In this document: positions 46,001 through 57,300 of the stretch, piece after piece | Layout: each line of letters opens with the position of its first letter | How positions within the stretch are numbered: the first letter of the stretch is position 1 | Source of the DNA: Beroe forskalii | Taxonomy: Eukaryota; Ctenophora; Nuda; Beroida; Beroidae | Reading direction: 5' to 3' | NCBI GenBank assembly: GCA_011033025.1 | Contig: WFMF01000055.1 | Coordinates: forward strand, 1-64,000 | Length of the DNA stretch: 64,000 bases | Notes under the pieces: model-generated | Databases searched by the model: none | What the model was told of the DNA's origin: nothing | Seen by the model: the letters and a program-made list of their open reading frames with translations, nothing else | Translations under genes and position numbers: made by a program

Positions 46001-47605
46001 TTGGATCGCGTTCTTTCTCATATCATGGGTTTTACAGTAAAGAACGCCTTAAAACCGCCGCGGACCATCACAACCAAATCCTTTTTGGTTTTGGGAAAAA
46101 TATATACACATATATATACAGATATATATACAGATATATAGAGGTATATACATATAGAGAGATGACGCTTTAGTGCAAGAAGTATACCCTATTTAAACGG
46201 CGATATCTCGGGAACCATAAAAGATACAGAGCTCATCGACCCAGCGTTGGAAAGTAGAAAGATAGAACTTGCAGTTAGTGACCTTAAAACTATTTTACGT
46301 CATGATAATGACGTCATAATGACGTCACAAAACTAAGAATTTCAAATGTCGATTTTCCCAAAATAGGCGTTTTTAACGCAATTTTTCGGTATGAAGCTTT
46401 CGAGATAGGAAAAATGCTCCTCCTAGCGTAGAAAGGAAATTTAATGTACTTTTCAAAAATGTGGTCGAAAAGTTCAGGGCTCCCGGCATCATTGAGATAT
46501 ATGATTGTTTGAAACACTTTTGACACGAAAAATACCAAAAAAATTGCAAAACTTGTGAAGCTAGTGGAGAGAGAACGGGACCACCCCAGAACTTCATCTT
46601 TGGATATGTTGTCGGTCATAGTCCCAATTGTGTTAATGAATGGGTCTCAGATAGTTCATCTAATTTTTATGACGTAATTGTGACGTCATCAGTAATGCTA
46701 GGTAACGCGAATTTTTATGCGCGATTTGACGCCAAATTTCAATATCTCGGCACAGAAAAGGGTGATATTTTCCCAAAACCAAAAAGGATTTGGTTGTGAT
46801 GTTCCGCGGCGGTTTTAAGACGTTCTTTACTGTAAAAACCCATGATATGAGAAAGAACGCATGGTTAAAACTGCCGCAACGGCACTTATTTGATGCATTT
46901 AAGTTACGTGAATGCTGTATATTTTATAAGTGACGTTGCAGCAGTTTTAACCGTCGCGTTCTTTCTCATATCATGGGTTTTACAGTAAAGAACGCCTTAA
47001 AACCGCCGCGGAACATCACAACCAAATCCTTTTTGGTTTTGGGAAAAATAATTCATAAGAAAATATGGGCAGTTCGAACTACAGTTTGCTTGTCATTTGT
47101 GTGCGCGACGTAATTTAGCTCAGCGTAGTCATAAAAATAACATGTCAGTACGCTGCGCAAACTTATGCCGCGCACGCAAAAGACGCGCACACTGCAGTTT
47201 GATTGTCACCGAAATAGTAGGATTTTAGTTGAAAAAAGTAGGATTTAAGCATAGATAGTTGACAAGTGCACACAAAATTAAGTTCTTTGGCTTGGAAGTA
47301 TTAGACTCACTGCTTGACGGACTTTTTCTCCCCCACCAATCCGCGCGTATGTTAGTTTTGTTACCTTACTCCAAGCTGATCGGTTGAACCAATCTCTCTT
47401 ATTCCGAGGCCGTAGAAGATGAAACAATTTTGATGGTAATCATGGCACTCGGTTTATGGTATTATGGTAACAATGGTACTATGGTAGCGGCGCGATGCCA
47501 CGTGACATGGTGCGACATTTCCAGGTAGATGCTGACAATGCCGCTCAGCACCTCAAGATCCGGCAAAAGAGACACGTTAAGGAGCGCCTTGAGATAACCA
47601 TGTGA
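25044..47605 (+). CDS. Uncharacterised helical protein, copy B (about 20 exons, two lost)
   Basis: Exons: 1 25044-25147 (ATG after an in-frame TGA, starts MSVESKSNFDGRS), 2 26221-26325, 3 26977-27121, 4 27819-27997, 5 28787-28966, 6 30488-30659, 7 31309-31470, 8 32441-32482, 9 33726-33909, 10 34288-34362, 11 34550-34660, 12 35009-35096, 13 35218-35333, 14 35615-35697, 17 44126-44239, 18 44409-44494, 19 45468-45571, 20 47525-47605 (TGA; copy A has TAA). With exons 15-16 taken from copy A the model is about 802 residues. The first about 70 residues are hydrophilic (Ser/Lys/His-rich), then helical. Exons 15 and 16 (278 nt together) are unrecognisable in the damaged satellite zone 39390-42560. 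Joining exon 14 to 17 would shift the frame, so as assembled this copy is broken. Exons 1 and 2 rest on phase and composition only; the rest are supported by two-copy conservation. Function is unknown. Confidence 0.75.
28068..28786 (+). repeat. Minisatellite built from a 3' splice site, copy B (about 16 decoys)
   Basis: The same 36-bp unit as at 1630-1897. About 16 upstream copies of pyrimidine tract-AG-ATTCTGCT precede the real acceptor at 28786. One unit near 28670 extends further into exon sequence (GTTCGCGAAA), showing that the exon edge was copied with the intron. In the gene's frame a typical unit meets TAA after about 8 codons, so use of a decoy would truncate the protein. Confidence 0.9.
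29064..29099 (+). repeat. Duplicated exon 5 end with its donor site, copy B
   Basis: GGCGGCCCTCTATATAGCAAG followed by GTATTGATAGCATTAT repeats the end of exon 5 and its donor (28946-28984) about 110 bp downstream. ACTGACCCCC repeats lie between. Copy A lacks it. Confidence 0.75.
30335..30456. mobile_element. 122-bp insert with 13-bp target duplication, possible SINE or RNA retrocopy
   Basis: Flanked by perfect copies of TAACCGTTTAGAT (30322-30334 and 30457-30469). Copy A has one copy of this target near 3324-3335. The insert is GC-rich with hairpins: GGACCTCC/GGAGGTCC and GGATCT/AGATCC. No poly-A tail. The length of the target duplication fits LINE-type retroposition. Source RNA not recognised. 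Confidence 0.7.
35795..36115. repeat. 23-bp palindromic minisatellite, copy B (about 13 units)
   Basis: Same unit and position in intron 14 as 11408-11952, but roughly 10 units shorter. Confidence 0.88.
36394..38936. mobile_element. Large inverted-repeat (fold-back) insertion in copy B
   Basis: About 2.5 kb present in copy B only, placed where copy A reads continuously near 12232-12270. Two arms of about 820 bp (36649-37467 and 38054-38873) are near-identical inverted copies that begin AATGAGGAACCCTACAAGTG. The spacer of about 590 bp holds a TCCCGAATGTCCC-like stretch and a short CCTAACTCTAGCCCTAA tract. About 250 bp outside the left arm is also absent from copy A. No transposase is visible. 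Confidence 0.8.
37255..37449 (-). other. Short frame preserved in both arms of the inverted repeat
   Basis: A 64-residue frame starting MASIVAEKSQNLQETSNQF occurs here and, on the + strand, at 38072-38266 with 2 differences. Equality is expected from arm similarity alone, so coding is unproven. Confidence 0.3.
39390..42560. repeat. Satellite of about 165-180 bp, partly inverted, low-quality consensus
   Basis: Repeats of CATCTCCAACTTTCGGCC ... CGTCCCATAAATGCGCGAA ... ATTATTATGATGGGAAAACA ... GAGTTCCTGAGTGCCAAACC. GCGCGAAAAGTGT recurs near 40440, 40618, 40791, 40959 and 41121. From about 41800 the units run in the opposite direction. The edges (39390-40330 and 42000-42300) are homopolymer-stretched. 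It replaces the region where copy A has exons 15-16. Confidence 0.75.
42900..43780. mobile_element. Putative inverted-repeat element in copy B
   Basis: TACCTTAGTGGTAGAAATTA near 42946 is mirrored near 43725-43755. Both ends carry repeated AATTATGAT-GTACTAATTATGAT words. About 850 bp, not present in copy A. No transposase seen and the ends are not exact. Confidence 0.45.
45419..45467 (+). repeat. Duplicated acceptor and start of exon 19, copy B
   Basis: ATTACAG then GTAACTGGAAGAGACTGAGC is followed by CTCTCCCCAG and the same exon start again (45468). The second acceptor gives the full exon matching copy A. Use of the first meets TAA after 11 codons. Copy A has one acceptor only (15736). Confidence 0.85.
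45587..45880. mobile_element. GC-rich element with 13-bp inverted ends GGGGCTGGCAAGC
   Basis: Starts GGGGCTGGCAAGC and ends GCTTGCCAGCCCC. The interior holds about three repeats of GAGGGCCGAAGGCCCGAGC and GACCCGAAGGGTCCGAGGGC, then GAGCATTGGACGG. Strongly GC-rich against the surroundings and absent from copy A. No target duplication is clear. Confidence 0.65.
45881..47200. repeat. Copy-B-only insert with a module of about 100 bp repeated three times
   Basis: The module CGTTCTTTCTCATATCATGG ... ACAGTAAAGAACG ... GCCGCGGA ... TTTTTGGTTTTGGGAAAA is at about 46007-46107 (+), 46769-46862 (-) and 46955-47050 (+). An ATACA/ATATAG microsatellite lies at 46105-46165. The outer part is partly fold-back. 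No gene seen. Confidence 0.65.
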
Positions 47606-48348
47606 ATATAGAACTCCTGTAAGACATGGAGATGGCAAACAAAACTTTATATGTTCGAAAAATAAGCGATTCAGTGACATCAATTCATCACTGAAAATCA
47701 TGATGTTATCATATCATGATGTTGTGTCAACTGCAGCTCCTTTTGTGTCGTGTGTCCAATCTATTTGAATCGCTGTGCGAATTGAGGAAGAAACTTATGA
47801 TTTTTATTGTTTCTTTCAACTTTCTCATCCACATGTAAATATTTCGGCGTAGAGAAAGGAAGAGGGGTGAGACAGAATGTATTATATGTTTCAAAGAACA
47901 ATGGATTGAACTCTTATGCTCATCCATCGTCATCATAATATCATCAGATACGTCTTTATCTTTCTTTTATCATCGATCTCTCCGATTTCAACATTCTCAT
48001 AGGAAGTCAAGCAAAGCCTTTCATGCATTTCAAATGTTTTTGTTCCATTTTTTATTGAATTAACCACATACAGATTAATTTGATTACAATCCCAAAACCG
48101 CGTTCACCAGAACTTCGCTTGATTATTTTTCAAGTTTTTATCACAAATTTATTTATTGATTTGAAAGGAGGATAAATTAAATTCAATTAAACTACTGCCG
48201 ACAGCATATATATTATTGCTGATTTGACCAATAAGAGTCAAGGATTCGAGGTTCTGTGGAAAGGTCGAGGCAACACGTGCTTTTGTCAATCACTATGCCG
48301 CTCTGTAATAAGCATGCGTCAACTCCTCAAGTATTCATCAGCCATCTA

Positions 48349-49283
48349 ACGGGTGATGACTATTTATCTGGAATTATTTCAATGTATTTTCTTGTGACCG
48401 TCGAATCATGGTAAACTCAGATAGCTTATTCTGGACCTAAAAAGTCTGGTTGATTCAGAATAACATCATGAGAAAATTTGAAAACCCTGTTTCCCCATAC
48501 TGGCCGATTACTTTGAGAAGGTACAAAAAAATCTTGCACAACTAAAGATTGACTTCCTGACATATGATTGGAAAATTGCATACTGGAGCATTCCCATCAG
48601 TTGCCATCTAGGTTTATTCATGAACTTCGTTAGCTGAGACACTAATGAAGACATCTACATGCATTTTTCGTTGAATATCAAGAAAATTCTTGGATTTTAG
48701 AGCTAAAATCACGCCAAATTTCTGGAAAAAGGTGTGTCTTTTTTTGCTACACCAGGCCTTAAGAGAGTCTTAGAATAGGACCTAGGTGGTCTAAACACTC
48801 AGATTTGATGGCAGGGACCTCATTAAACATAACTCATGTCTTTGGACTACGTCCATTTATTGGTATGCAGAATTTTGGATTAACAATTACCCAAAATCGC
48901 AGTTTTATGAAAGTGACATTATCCTAGAATTGACGATTTTGAACACGTTTTAGATTCCATAGGGTCACCACTGGATAAGTTAGTGATGCTACTTACTGCA
49001 GTCACTCTTGAGACCCTCCTGCTCAGAATCATCCCATAATAAGGCTTAAATAACACTTTTGGAGATAATTATTGTCATTGAGATTTTGTGCAAGATTTTT
49101 TCGTACCTTCTCAAACTAATCGGCTATTAGCATGGGCTAACAGGGTTTTCAAATTTTCTCATGATGTTATTCTGAATCAGCAGACTTTTTAGGTCCAGAA
49201 TAATCATATTGGAGCCCTAACATGACCTCGATTTGCCCACAAGAATACATTGAAATAATTCCAGATAAATAGTCATCACCCGT
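48349..49283. mobile_element. 935-bp fold-back element with TA target duplication
   Basis: Begins ACGGGTGATGACTATTTATC and ends with its inverse. Arms of about 190 bp have moderate divergence. TA is duplicated at 48347-48348 and 49284-49285; the empty site in copy A is near 17303 (catcTAttttgttg). No frame of note inside. Confidence 0.88.
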
Positions 49284-49562
49284 TATTTTGTTGCCAGTCA
49301 GTCATATCTTTGCCGTTGAGGTGCTCACTCTGATATTGCCATTTGTGCGTACGTGATATTCGTGGTTTTACAATATGATTATTAAGTTACACGTGCATCG
49401 TACGCGCGACTTGGAAATTTTTCGATGTCGCCACAAACAGAAATATGTCTAGTAACATTTTTTTGTGGTTCTTGAGCCTATGGACTACCGAAAACCGTTC
49501 TAACATGTTTGGGAGGATTTAGTTCACGGGGGGTTATGGATCAATCCCTTACTATATGTCGA

Positions 49563-50095
49563 CGCCATAGCTGCCGAACTGCCCTCCTTTTGGGAGGGCG
49601 CCCTCCCATGCCCTCCATTTGCCCTCCTTTCGGACCTTGCCCACCTTTTTGGAGGGCAAATCTGAAAATTTACCTATAATTCCGATAATTTACTCCCAAT
49701 CCTGAAAATTTACCCAATATTCACTATCTCGGATCACATTTTTAGTCGTTCCCTAAAAAAAAGGTCGCCATTTTTTCAAAATTTACCTACCAAGCACTAT
49801 CTCGGATCAATTTTGAAAATTTACCTATCAAGCACTATCTCGAACCAAGTTCGAAAATTTACCTACTTAACATCCTTAAAATTTATGTATAATTTACCGA
49901 AAAATCTAAAAATTTACCTAAAATTATGAAAATCTACCTACAATTGTGAAAATTTACCTAATAAGCACTATCTCGGATTCATTTTTTAGGCGACGTCCAA
50001 AAAAAAAAGTCGACATATATTTTCTCAAATACACCCACGGGAATTGCCCTCCCTTCAACGCTATTTGCCCTCCCAAATGGGGCAAAAAGCTACGT
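49563..50095. repeat. Copy-B-only block of GAAAATTTACCTA/CACTATCTCGG repeats
   Basis: Bordered by GCCCTCC-rich text. Inside, AAAATTTACCTA recurs about ten times, often with AGCACTATCTCGGATC. Its first 45 bp (CATAGCTGCCGAACTGCCCT, then GGGAGGGCGCCCTCCCAT) match 37612-37660 in the fold-back insert, so it is a dispersed element. Confidence 0.6.
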
Positions 50096-50519
50096 TAAAA
50101 TATTTTAACTAATGTCTACAGTGAATTTTATGAGACAAATGAGTTGGCAATAAAAACTATAACTCCATTTGCAAATTTGAGATTGTCATTTTATGGACTG
50201 TCGCTTCACCTTCTGTAATATGATAATACTAACGTTTCTGCATCAGTTACTGAACGCGGTATATTTTTGAAATCTACCGCTTGGCCGTCACTCAATCTTT
50301 GTGACCGTCACGCCCTTATATTCATCTCCATGTCGATTATGTGTATGTTGTCATCGGCTGCTGTCATTTCTATGCTTTGAAATGGTAAATTATCACCGTA
50401 CTTATATCAAATCGTACGTGCGGTCTTGTGTTACTATGGTGTTGTCATTGTTACACCATGTAGCAACAACAACGAACAATGCTAATTTACTGTTTTTTGC
50501 TGCTATTATGTAACGTATG

Positions 50520-50690
50520 GCAACGCTTGCCTGGTTACACCACACGCTTGCCTGGTTACACCACACGCTTGCCTGGTTACACCACACGCTTGCCTGGTTA
50601 CACCACACGCTTGCCTGGTTACACCACACGCTTGCCTGGTTACCACACTTGCCTGGTTGCACCACACGCTTGCCTGGTTACACCACGTAG
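50520..50690. repeat. 21-bp minisatellite, copy B (about 8 units)
   Basis: Same unit and flanks as 18537-19432, about five-fold shorter. One unit is shortened (ACCACACTTGCC near 50642). Confidence 0.95.
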
Positions 50691-50694
50691 GACG

Positions 50695-51585
50695 AAGCTA
50701 GCAATAGTCCTAGTAGCATGTTAAATAGATTGTCACGGTAACGAAAGAGCTGCTGTATATCACGAAAATATCTACAACACCGCCTCAGAGAATTCCATAA
50801 TGATGACGTCACTCTCAACCACCTATTCTATAAAAAGCATATAATATATCCTTAGGAGAGTTGGTTACATGACCCTCCCTCTATGACAGGTGAAACTGCA
50901 TTCCTAGAATCGCGTAACGCATGAAACCTTCAGAGTTTATATATAAAGTGGCTGCGCGTTTATAATGTGCATTTAAATTATAAGCTTCCGCGTGGCAGTG
51001 TTTAAAACCATCATATGCCCTTGCTGCTGCTACCCTTCCGTAACGAGTTATATTCCAGTATTATACGCGTGTTTCTGTATATCGGCCATTTAATCATATA
51101 TACTTCGTGGTTTGTTATACTCAGCATGAATTTTCGGGGGACTGATTTGCGATCTTTTCGTGGAATTTTAACGCTTTTTAATTGTAATATTCGCGTTTTG
51201 ACTTGATTTTAAAATCGCACACTGTATTCTGTTTTTAATCTAAAATCATGATTAAGGTCTGTAGACAGTATGGAAAATCCCCGATTGCAAAAACCTTCCA
51301 GGACTCAGGAAGTACAAATTTCTTGAAAGTTAAACTAGATTTCGTTGTTTTATGATCTGCGCAATGCATATTATTTTAACTATTTTCAGTTTTAAAATGT
51401 TGAGTCCTTGAGCAAGGTTTTTGGATTTGCAGGATTTCCAATTAAACTTTTCGTGGGTATATAGTTCCTTCCTATATCTGAAAGGGAGGGTTATGTCCTT
51501 TCCACTTAAAGAGAGTTTTTCTTGATCGTTAAACTTACCTTCCGCAGCCTGCCACTTTAAAATGATTTCTCATTTGAGCATTCTA
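50695..51585. other. 3' flank of copy B, no gene seen
   Basis: Counterpart of 19433-20323 with small indels. Nothing coding. Confidence 0.5.
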
Positions 51586-51589
51586 TGTA

Positions 51590-51990
51590 CAACATGAATC
51601 AGTTTCGGACCGAGTGGTTGCGCGCAAACACACGACCGCCATAAAACCATTTGTGAATGTCCAATCGATATCAAAATTTGCATGGATACAGTTTGTGACG
51701 ACCCAAACAGCGTCTGTGTACTTGAAAATTTGAAGCATTTTCATCCGAAAATGAAGAAGATATTGCAAAATTAAAATAAAGTCAGTTTCAGACCGAAACT
51801 GGCACTGGAAGTTTCGGTTCGAAACTGAAAATATAGCTTGGTCATTTTTAGATGAAACTGCTTCAAATTTTCACAGACGCTGTCTTATGTCATAAACTGT
51901 GTCCAGCAAATTTGGTATCATCGTTGGACTTTCACAAAATGGGTTTTTATGAGGAATTCAAATTAGCCTTTGGTCCAAACATTCATTTTT
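51590..51990. mobile_element. Fold-back element, copy B
   Basis: Counterpart of 20324-20748, with GTTTCAGACCGAAACTGGC at the centre and more decayed outer arms. Confidence 0.65.
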
Positions 51991-52029
51991 ATGCACATTT
52001 GAGAAACCTCCTAGAGGTATTCTCATTAG

Positions 52030-52480
52030 ACTGCATTCTCTTCCAGAGCTGCTTTTCTCATTCAGAGCTGCATTCTCATTAGAGCGCTTTCCCCAAACAA
52101 CCTTCTTTTGAGCTGCTTTTCCCAATTTGAGAGCTGCATTTCTTTTGGGGCTGCCATTCCCCCTTTAGACTCCTTTTAAAAGAGTTGCAAATTTTCTTTT
52201 GAAAACTGCCACTCTTTGACTCCTTTCCCAAATTTTAAGCCATTATTCATTGAAACTTCTTTTTTTATGAGCTACTTTTCCCTCTTTTGGGGTTTTTATT
52301 TCATTTAGAGCTTCCTATTTAGGCTTTTCATTCCTCTTTTTTAAAGTACAAACCCTCTTTGAGGGAAAATTTTCTCATTTGGGAAAACCCTTTTTGGAGC
52401 TTTTTCCCCATTTGAGGCTGCTTTTATTTAATACTTTTCCCTCATTTAGGCTTTCATTCCTCCATTTCAGAGCTGCGCAA
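52030..52480. repeat. Second 21-bp minisatellite, copy B, damaged
   Basis: Counterpart of 20755-21560. Units are only partly legible because T, C and A runs are stretched and bases dropped, as in other low-quality zones. Confidence 0.65.
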
Positions 52481-52489
52481 GGAAATGCT

Positions 52490-54388
52490 CCAGAAACTTA
52501 AATATACTTTCAGAAGTCGCATTCAAGGAATAAATCTACAAACTGTTCAAATCCCTTTATGATTATCTTATCTAAAGTTAAAACCCATCTATTCTACATG
52601 ATTTTTCACCAATTTCGAGATTGGTAAGCAAGTTATTTTCTTTACTTTTTTCTTTGGAACCCAAAAGAACTCGTATAATGACAATGAAATGCTGTGTCAC
52701 TTGAGCCTAAGCTGTTGTCCCCCTTGGACCACCAGCCAAAAACATCCTTGTTTACAGTCCCCAGAGCCTTGAACTGAGGACACAGCAACAGTCAGATCTT
52801 CCACTTCCACTTATAGTTTCCCTCTCTGATTTTCCACTTCCAATTTTTGGCTTTTCGGCCTTCTTCCGGTGACTTCAGTTCGGCTTATTATGCCTTATAT
52901 TCAAGGAAATAAGTTATTTCCTTGCAATGAACAAAAGTCTGAACTTGGGTGCAACACTGCTTCCCTCGTGTCATCACATCTCTTGATCGCTACATTTGCT
53001 GCATTTAAATCTAACACAAATGAAATAAAACACACCTTTCTCACACTATAACTGATAACATGACCATATTGTAGCCTGTGCAGTGTGCAATGATAGATAA
53101 TCTGACAGAATTCAATCTCCATTCTGCGTGCACTGATAGCATATAATAGTGATACGCAGATCTGCATAACCACAATATATGATTGAACATTCAAACTATA
53201 CTGTGCCCTGATATACGATCAAATACCCTGTATTATTATCTACATACGTCAGTATGTACCCTGGATATTAATATGAATATATCCTCCGGCGACGCCCCTT
53301 CACCCAGTTAACATTTGTAAAGGAGCTGTGGAAGCAGGACATGCATATTTCGACCCAAATAAGGGTCTGATATAAATCCCCTCTCTCTCTCCGAGAGGGG
53401 GACAATAGTCAATATACCCGGGAGGTATAATTTGAGTTCCGTGTATCATAATATATAAAATATAATATGAGTTGCTCCGGGTGACTTGAGAGATTTGCGA
53501 GAGTTTCCACCCTCTGCCGTCGCGGATTATTGGAGGTTTCCATACTCTTATGCTTGCGTTCCACTCATTGTTATATATGGTTATTACATTCATTGGAATT
53601 TATCACATAACTTGAATTAAACCAGATAGATATAAAACTACATTAAACTGTCGCCGACGAATCACCCTTTGCTTTTTATATTATAACTTTGGGAACGTAT
53701 AATATATATTTATGTCAGCCGTTAAGATATTTCCTTGTGATTTACGTCACTCCGAAGGGGCTTTCTCGCGACTCTCCGAGATTGACGTGTGTCGTATGCC
53801 TGGTGGATCTGCTCAAATATAATTGGTCGTTTGAATGACGTCATTATCATAGTTTAAAGTGCACTATTGATGATCCAATCCTTGATCTGGTACCGGTGCT
53901 GGTTCGGAGAGGTTTGGGAAATAGCGCACCGCGGGACTGGTTAAATACGGTTGGGGTGAGACAGGGTGGGGCCTGGATTGGGACAGGGTGGGCAATAAAT
54001 GGAGGGCGAGTGGGTGTAAATCTGAAAAAGCCTTATTTGTATTTTGTGCCCACATCCTCAGAAAAAATAACGGGTGAGTCGAATAGAATGAATCAAAAGT
54101 TGCTTCGCTTTCGATTCGATTTTTAGAATCACCCGGTATATATTTAGCTCTTTGTCTGATTCCTCTGCTGGGCGGGACTCCTATCTTTCAAACTTTGAAA
54201 GGATACGTAAGAAAAGCAGGGCGTGGTACGATATGAGAATCTGTGCGTTATTTTTGTCTTTTTCTCGACTTTGATACTGACCCCACTCTCATCCCAATAC
54301 AGATGTACCCCGCTACATCAGAAACAATGTCATAATCTCCATCTTTGCAGAGTTCTTTATTTTGCTGCTCTTGTCTTGTGCTAAAATG
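52490..54388. other. End of duplicated block, copy B
   Basis: Matches 21561-23452. Homology stops at about 54388 after GTGCTAAAATGT. No coding signal. Confidence 0.6.
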
Positions 54389-57300
54389 TTTCTATTTATG
54401 TAGACAATGCGTGATTCAATAGAATTCTGATTGTGCAACGTAAATGTGCTCATACTCTTATAGTTATACTTGGGAAATCTCACGTTTTCCTCTTTGAGTT
54501 AGGCCTAAGATTCAATAATAAGTGTCATTTGTTACACTCCGCGAATTCGCGAAATTGAAAATTTGATAATTTGTTCCGAGCAAGAGCAAAAACCATAATT
54601 TTGATATTTCTCGCCCGCTGTGCTTTTGGATGTTTTACCAAAAATTTCATCTGTCCGCGTTCAGTACCAGAAAATTTAATATTTGTGATTGCTATATTTC
54701 GCACCTTTCGAGGCACAACGGTGACAAAAATTCACTCCACCGCGTTTGTAATGTTTTGTAAAACTTTAAGCAATGACAAATATCTATATTATTTTACATT
54801 CCGTACCAGGAAATTGACGGTCACTCATCGTCAATTCGCTATTCTCGACCAAGGCAATGATGCCATTCCTAGCTGCCTAACTATGGTACAGAGCCTTTGA
54901 GTTTCATATATTCACTCCAGGACATTCATGCTAATCTCCAGTTCAGATCCAATCTACTCAGTGAATGTCATGCCCAATTTATAGTTCGAGTATGGTAGTA
55001 TGGTAAGTGTGACATCACTATCATGGTTTAGAATAGTGAATTGATGACTTTTATCCGCCACCTTTCTTGCACAAGATAAAAGTACAATTCCCCAGCTCCT
55101 TTTACATTTACAGTAACGCTCTTGTTTAATTTCTTAGCTCTGGCGACGTGCGAGTAGATTCATTTGATGTGATATGATTAGTGCGAGGGTGGGCAGAGAG
55201 TTCCATTTCTTAAATTGTCGACCTGCGTTTATTCCATGCTACACCCTACCCCCACCTAATGTAGCTGCTGGGAAATTATATCGCTTAAAATTATGGATTA
55301 CGGGGATCCCTTTTGTTTGTCCATTTTGTGAAATCGATTTAATTTGGTCGTCACTGATTCTAACCATTGTGAGGGATAGGCTGCAATTTTATCCCTAAAC
55401 TGGTTCACGAGGGAAAAACTCTATCTTTGGTGTTTTTTGATGATTTTAATTATACTGCTTATGATTTCAATTATACTGCTTATCGAGTTCTTACAATTTT
55501 CTTTCAAGAAATGGTGGAAATCTTGAATTTAGTAAACATAAGGCTGAGTCAGTGACAATGTTTTTTTGTTGAAATTCAGTCCCCATAAATGGGGACAGAA
55601 TTTCAAAAAAACCCATTGTTGCTTACTCAGTTTTATGTTTACTAAATTCAAGATTTCCACCATTTCCTCAATTTCGTGAGTACGTGGCATTCCGACCCGG
55701 ATGATGTCCATTGTCCACTGTAAGTTGGAAAGCATACCCGCAACCACTTACTACAAAAGTCGTCCCTGCAGAGCGCACTTTGCAGTTCTCTCTCTCATAA
55801 TCACGAGCCATATTTCATTGTTTTATATTTGTTAAGTGGAAACACCCCTCATAAATTATATTTTGCTGCACGCGTTGTCACATGTTTCAAGGATACTATT
55901 TGCACGGTGGACAGCTTCAACAATTTATAAAAACTGCACTTAGCTGCACAGTATGATAATCTAAAAGGGAGGGAATAAATAGGCAAGTCATTGCCATAGT
56001 TTAAAGTGGTTTTTCGATGACTCAGAAACAGGAGTCATAGTTTTTGCTCTGTTTAAACTCGATGATAAAAGCGAAGCAAGTGGAAGGGTGTTTATTCTTA
56101 GTTGCAGCATCGTGTTACTGCTTCAATCAAGGCTTTTGTGCGATATGTTTTTTGCCAACGTATGTAGTACACTGAAGTTTACAAAAACTCACCATTTTCC
56201 TACTCATATTTTCATCGGAAACACTTTTCTGTGGCTCATTGGTGCATGATCTTGTTTATTCCACTTCTTTTCTTTCCACAAGATCACTTGCTACATAATT
56301 TTTGATCCTCCACACATGCTTCCACTATACACAGCTACAGTAAAAACTCCGGGCTGTAGAAAAAGGCGATTTTATCCTCATGATTAAAATATGAATATTT
56401 TATTGCCTTGATTTTGCGATATCATTTCTCCATATAATGTTTTTAATGGTAATAGAACTGGCAGATTTTCCAATCATTTCAAATTCTGATTGAAGTTAAT
56501 TTTTGACGCAATTTTCTTAAAATTAATATTTGATATTTTTAGGTTCACAATTCACAATCATCACACAAGGTCAGATAGAATTTGAATTGTTACTTATTTT
56601 AATAATAGTTTGTAAAATAATAATGCGCTTATCAGACATTTTTTGATTGTTGGGACATTATTAAAGTGTAGGACTCTGTACAAAAGAGCTCGAGCGCTCA
56701 TGTTATGCCCGACCAAATTAATGAACATTAAGATGCATGATTTCAGTAACATTGATTTGATGTATGATACAACGATTTAATTCAGAAAATATGCATTGCA
56801 ATTAATTTTGTAATTATTACAGCACAATTATTTTGAAAAACACGCTTATATCCTTGTTTTAATGTGTAAATCACCTTCGATTGTGAAATTCTAAAGCTGT
56901 TCATTTCAGTTGATTGGGTTATGTAATAAATTCATTTTCCATTATCAGTACCAACTTAGAATCGATTTTCTGTCCATTGTTATATAAGAATTGGTCATAC
57001 GCGGCCTGGGAAGAATAGTTCAGATTGAATTCTCTCGTGTGTATTCATATATCAATCATGCTAAATATGACCAACAGTCAATAGGCCGGATCAGGTTTGT
57101 GTCCATAATATAATTTAGGGTTGGTAGTCGGAACTATTAAAATATTAAAATGAGTCAATAATATAAGTCCTGGCACGGCATTGCTGTGGTGTTAATTCAG
57201 AATCCGATTGAAACAACACTGTTGGGTCGTGAATTTTGTGTTAAAAATAAATATGTGTGACTGTGTGGTGTTCTAAAATAGGTATATAGTCCACATCGCC

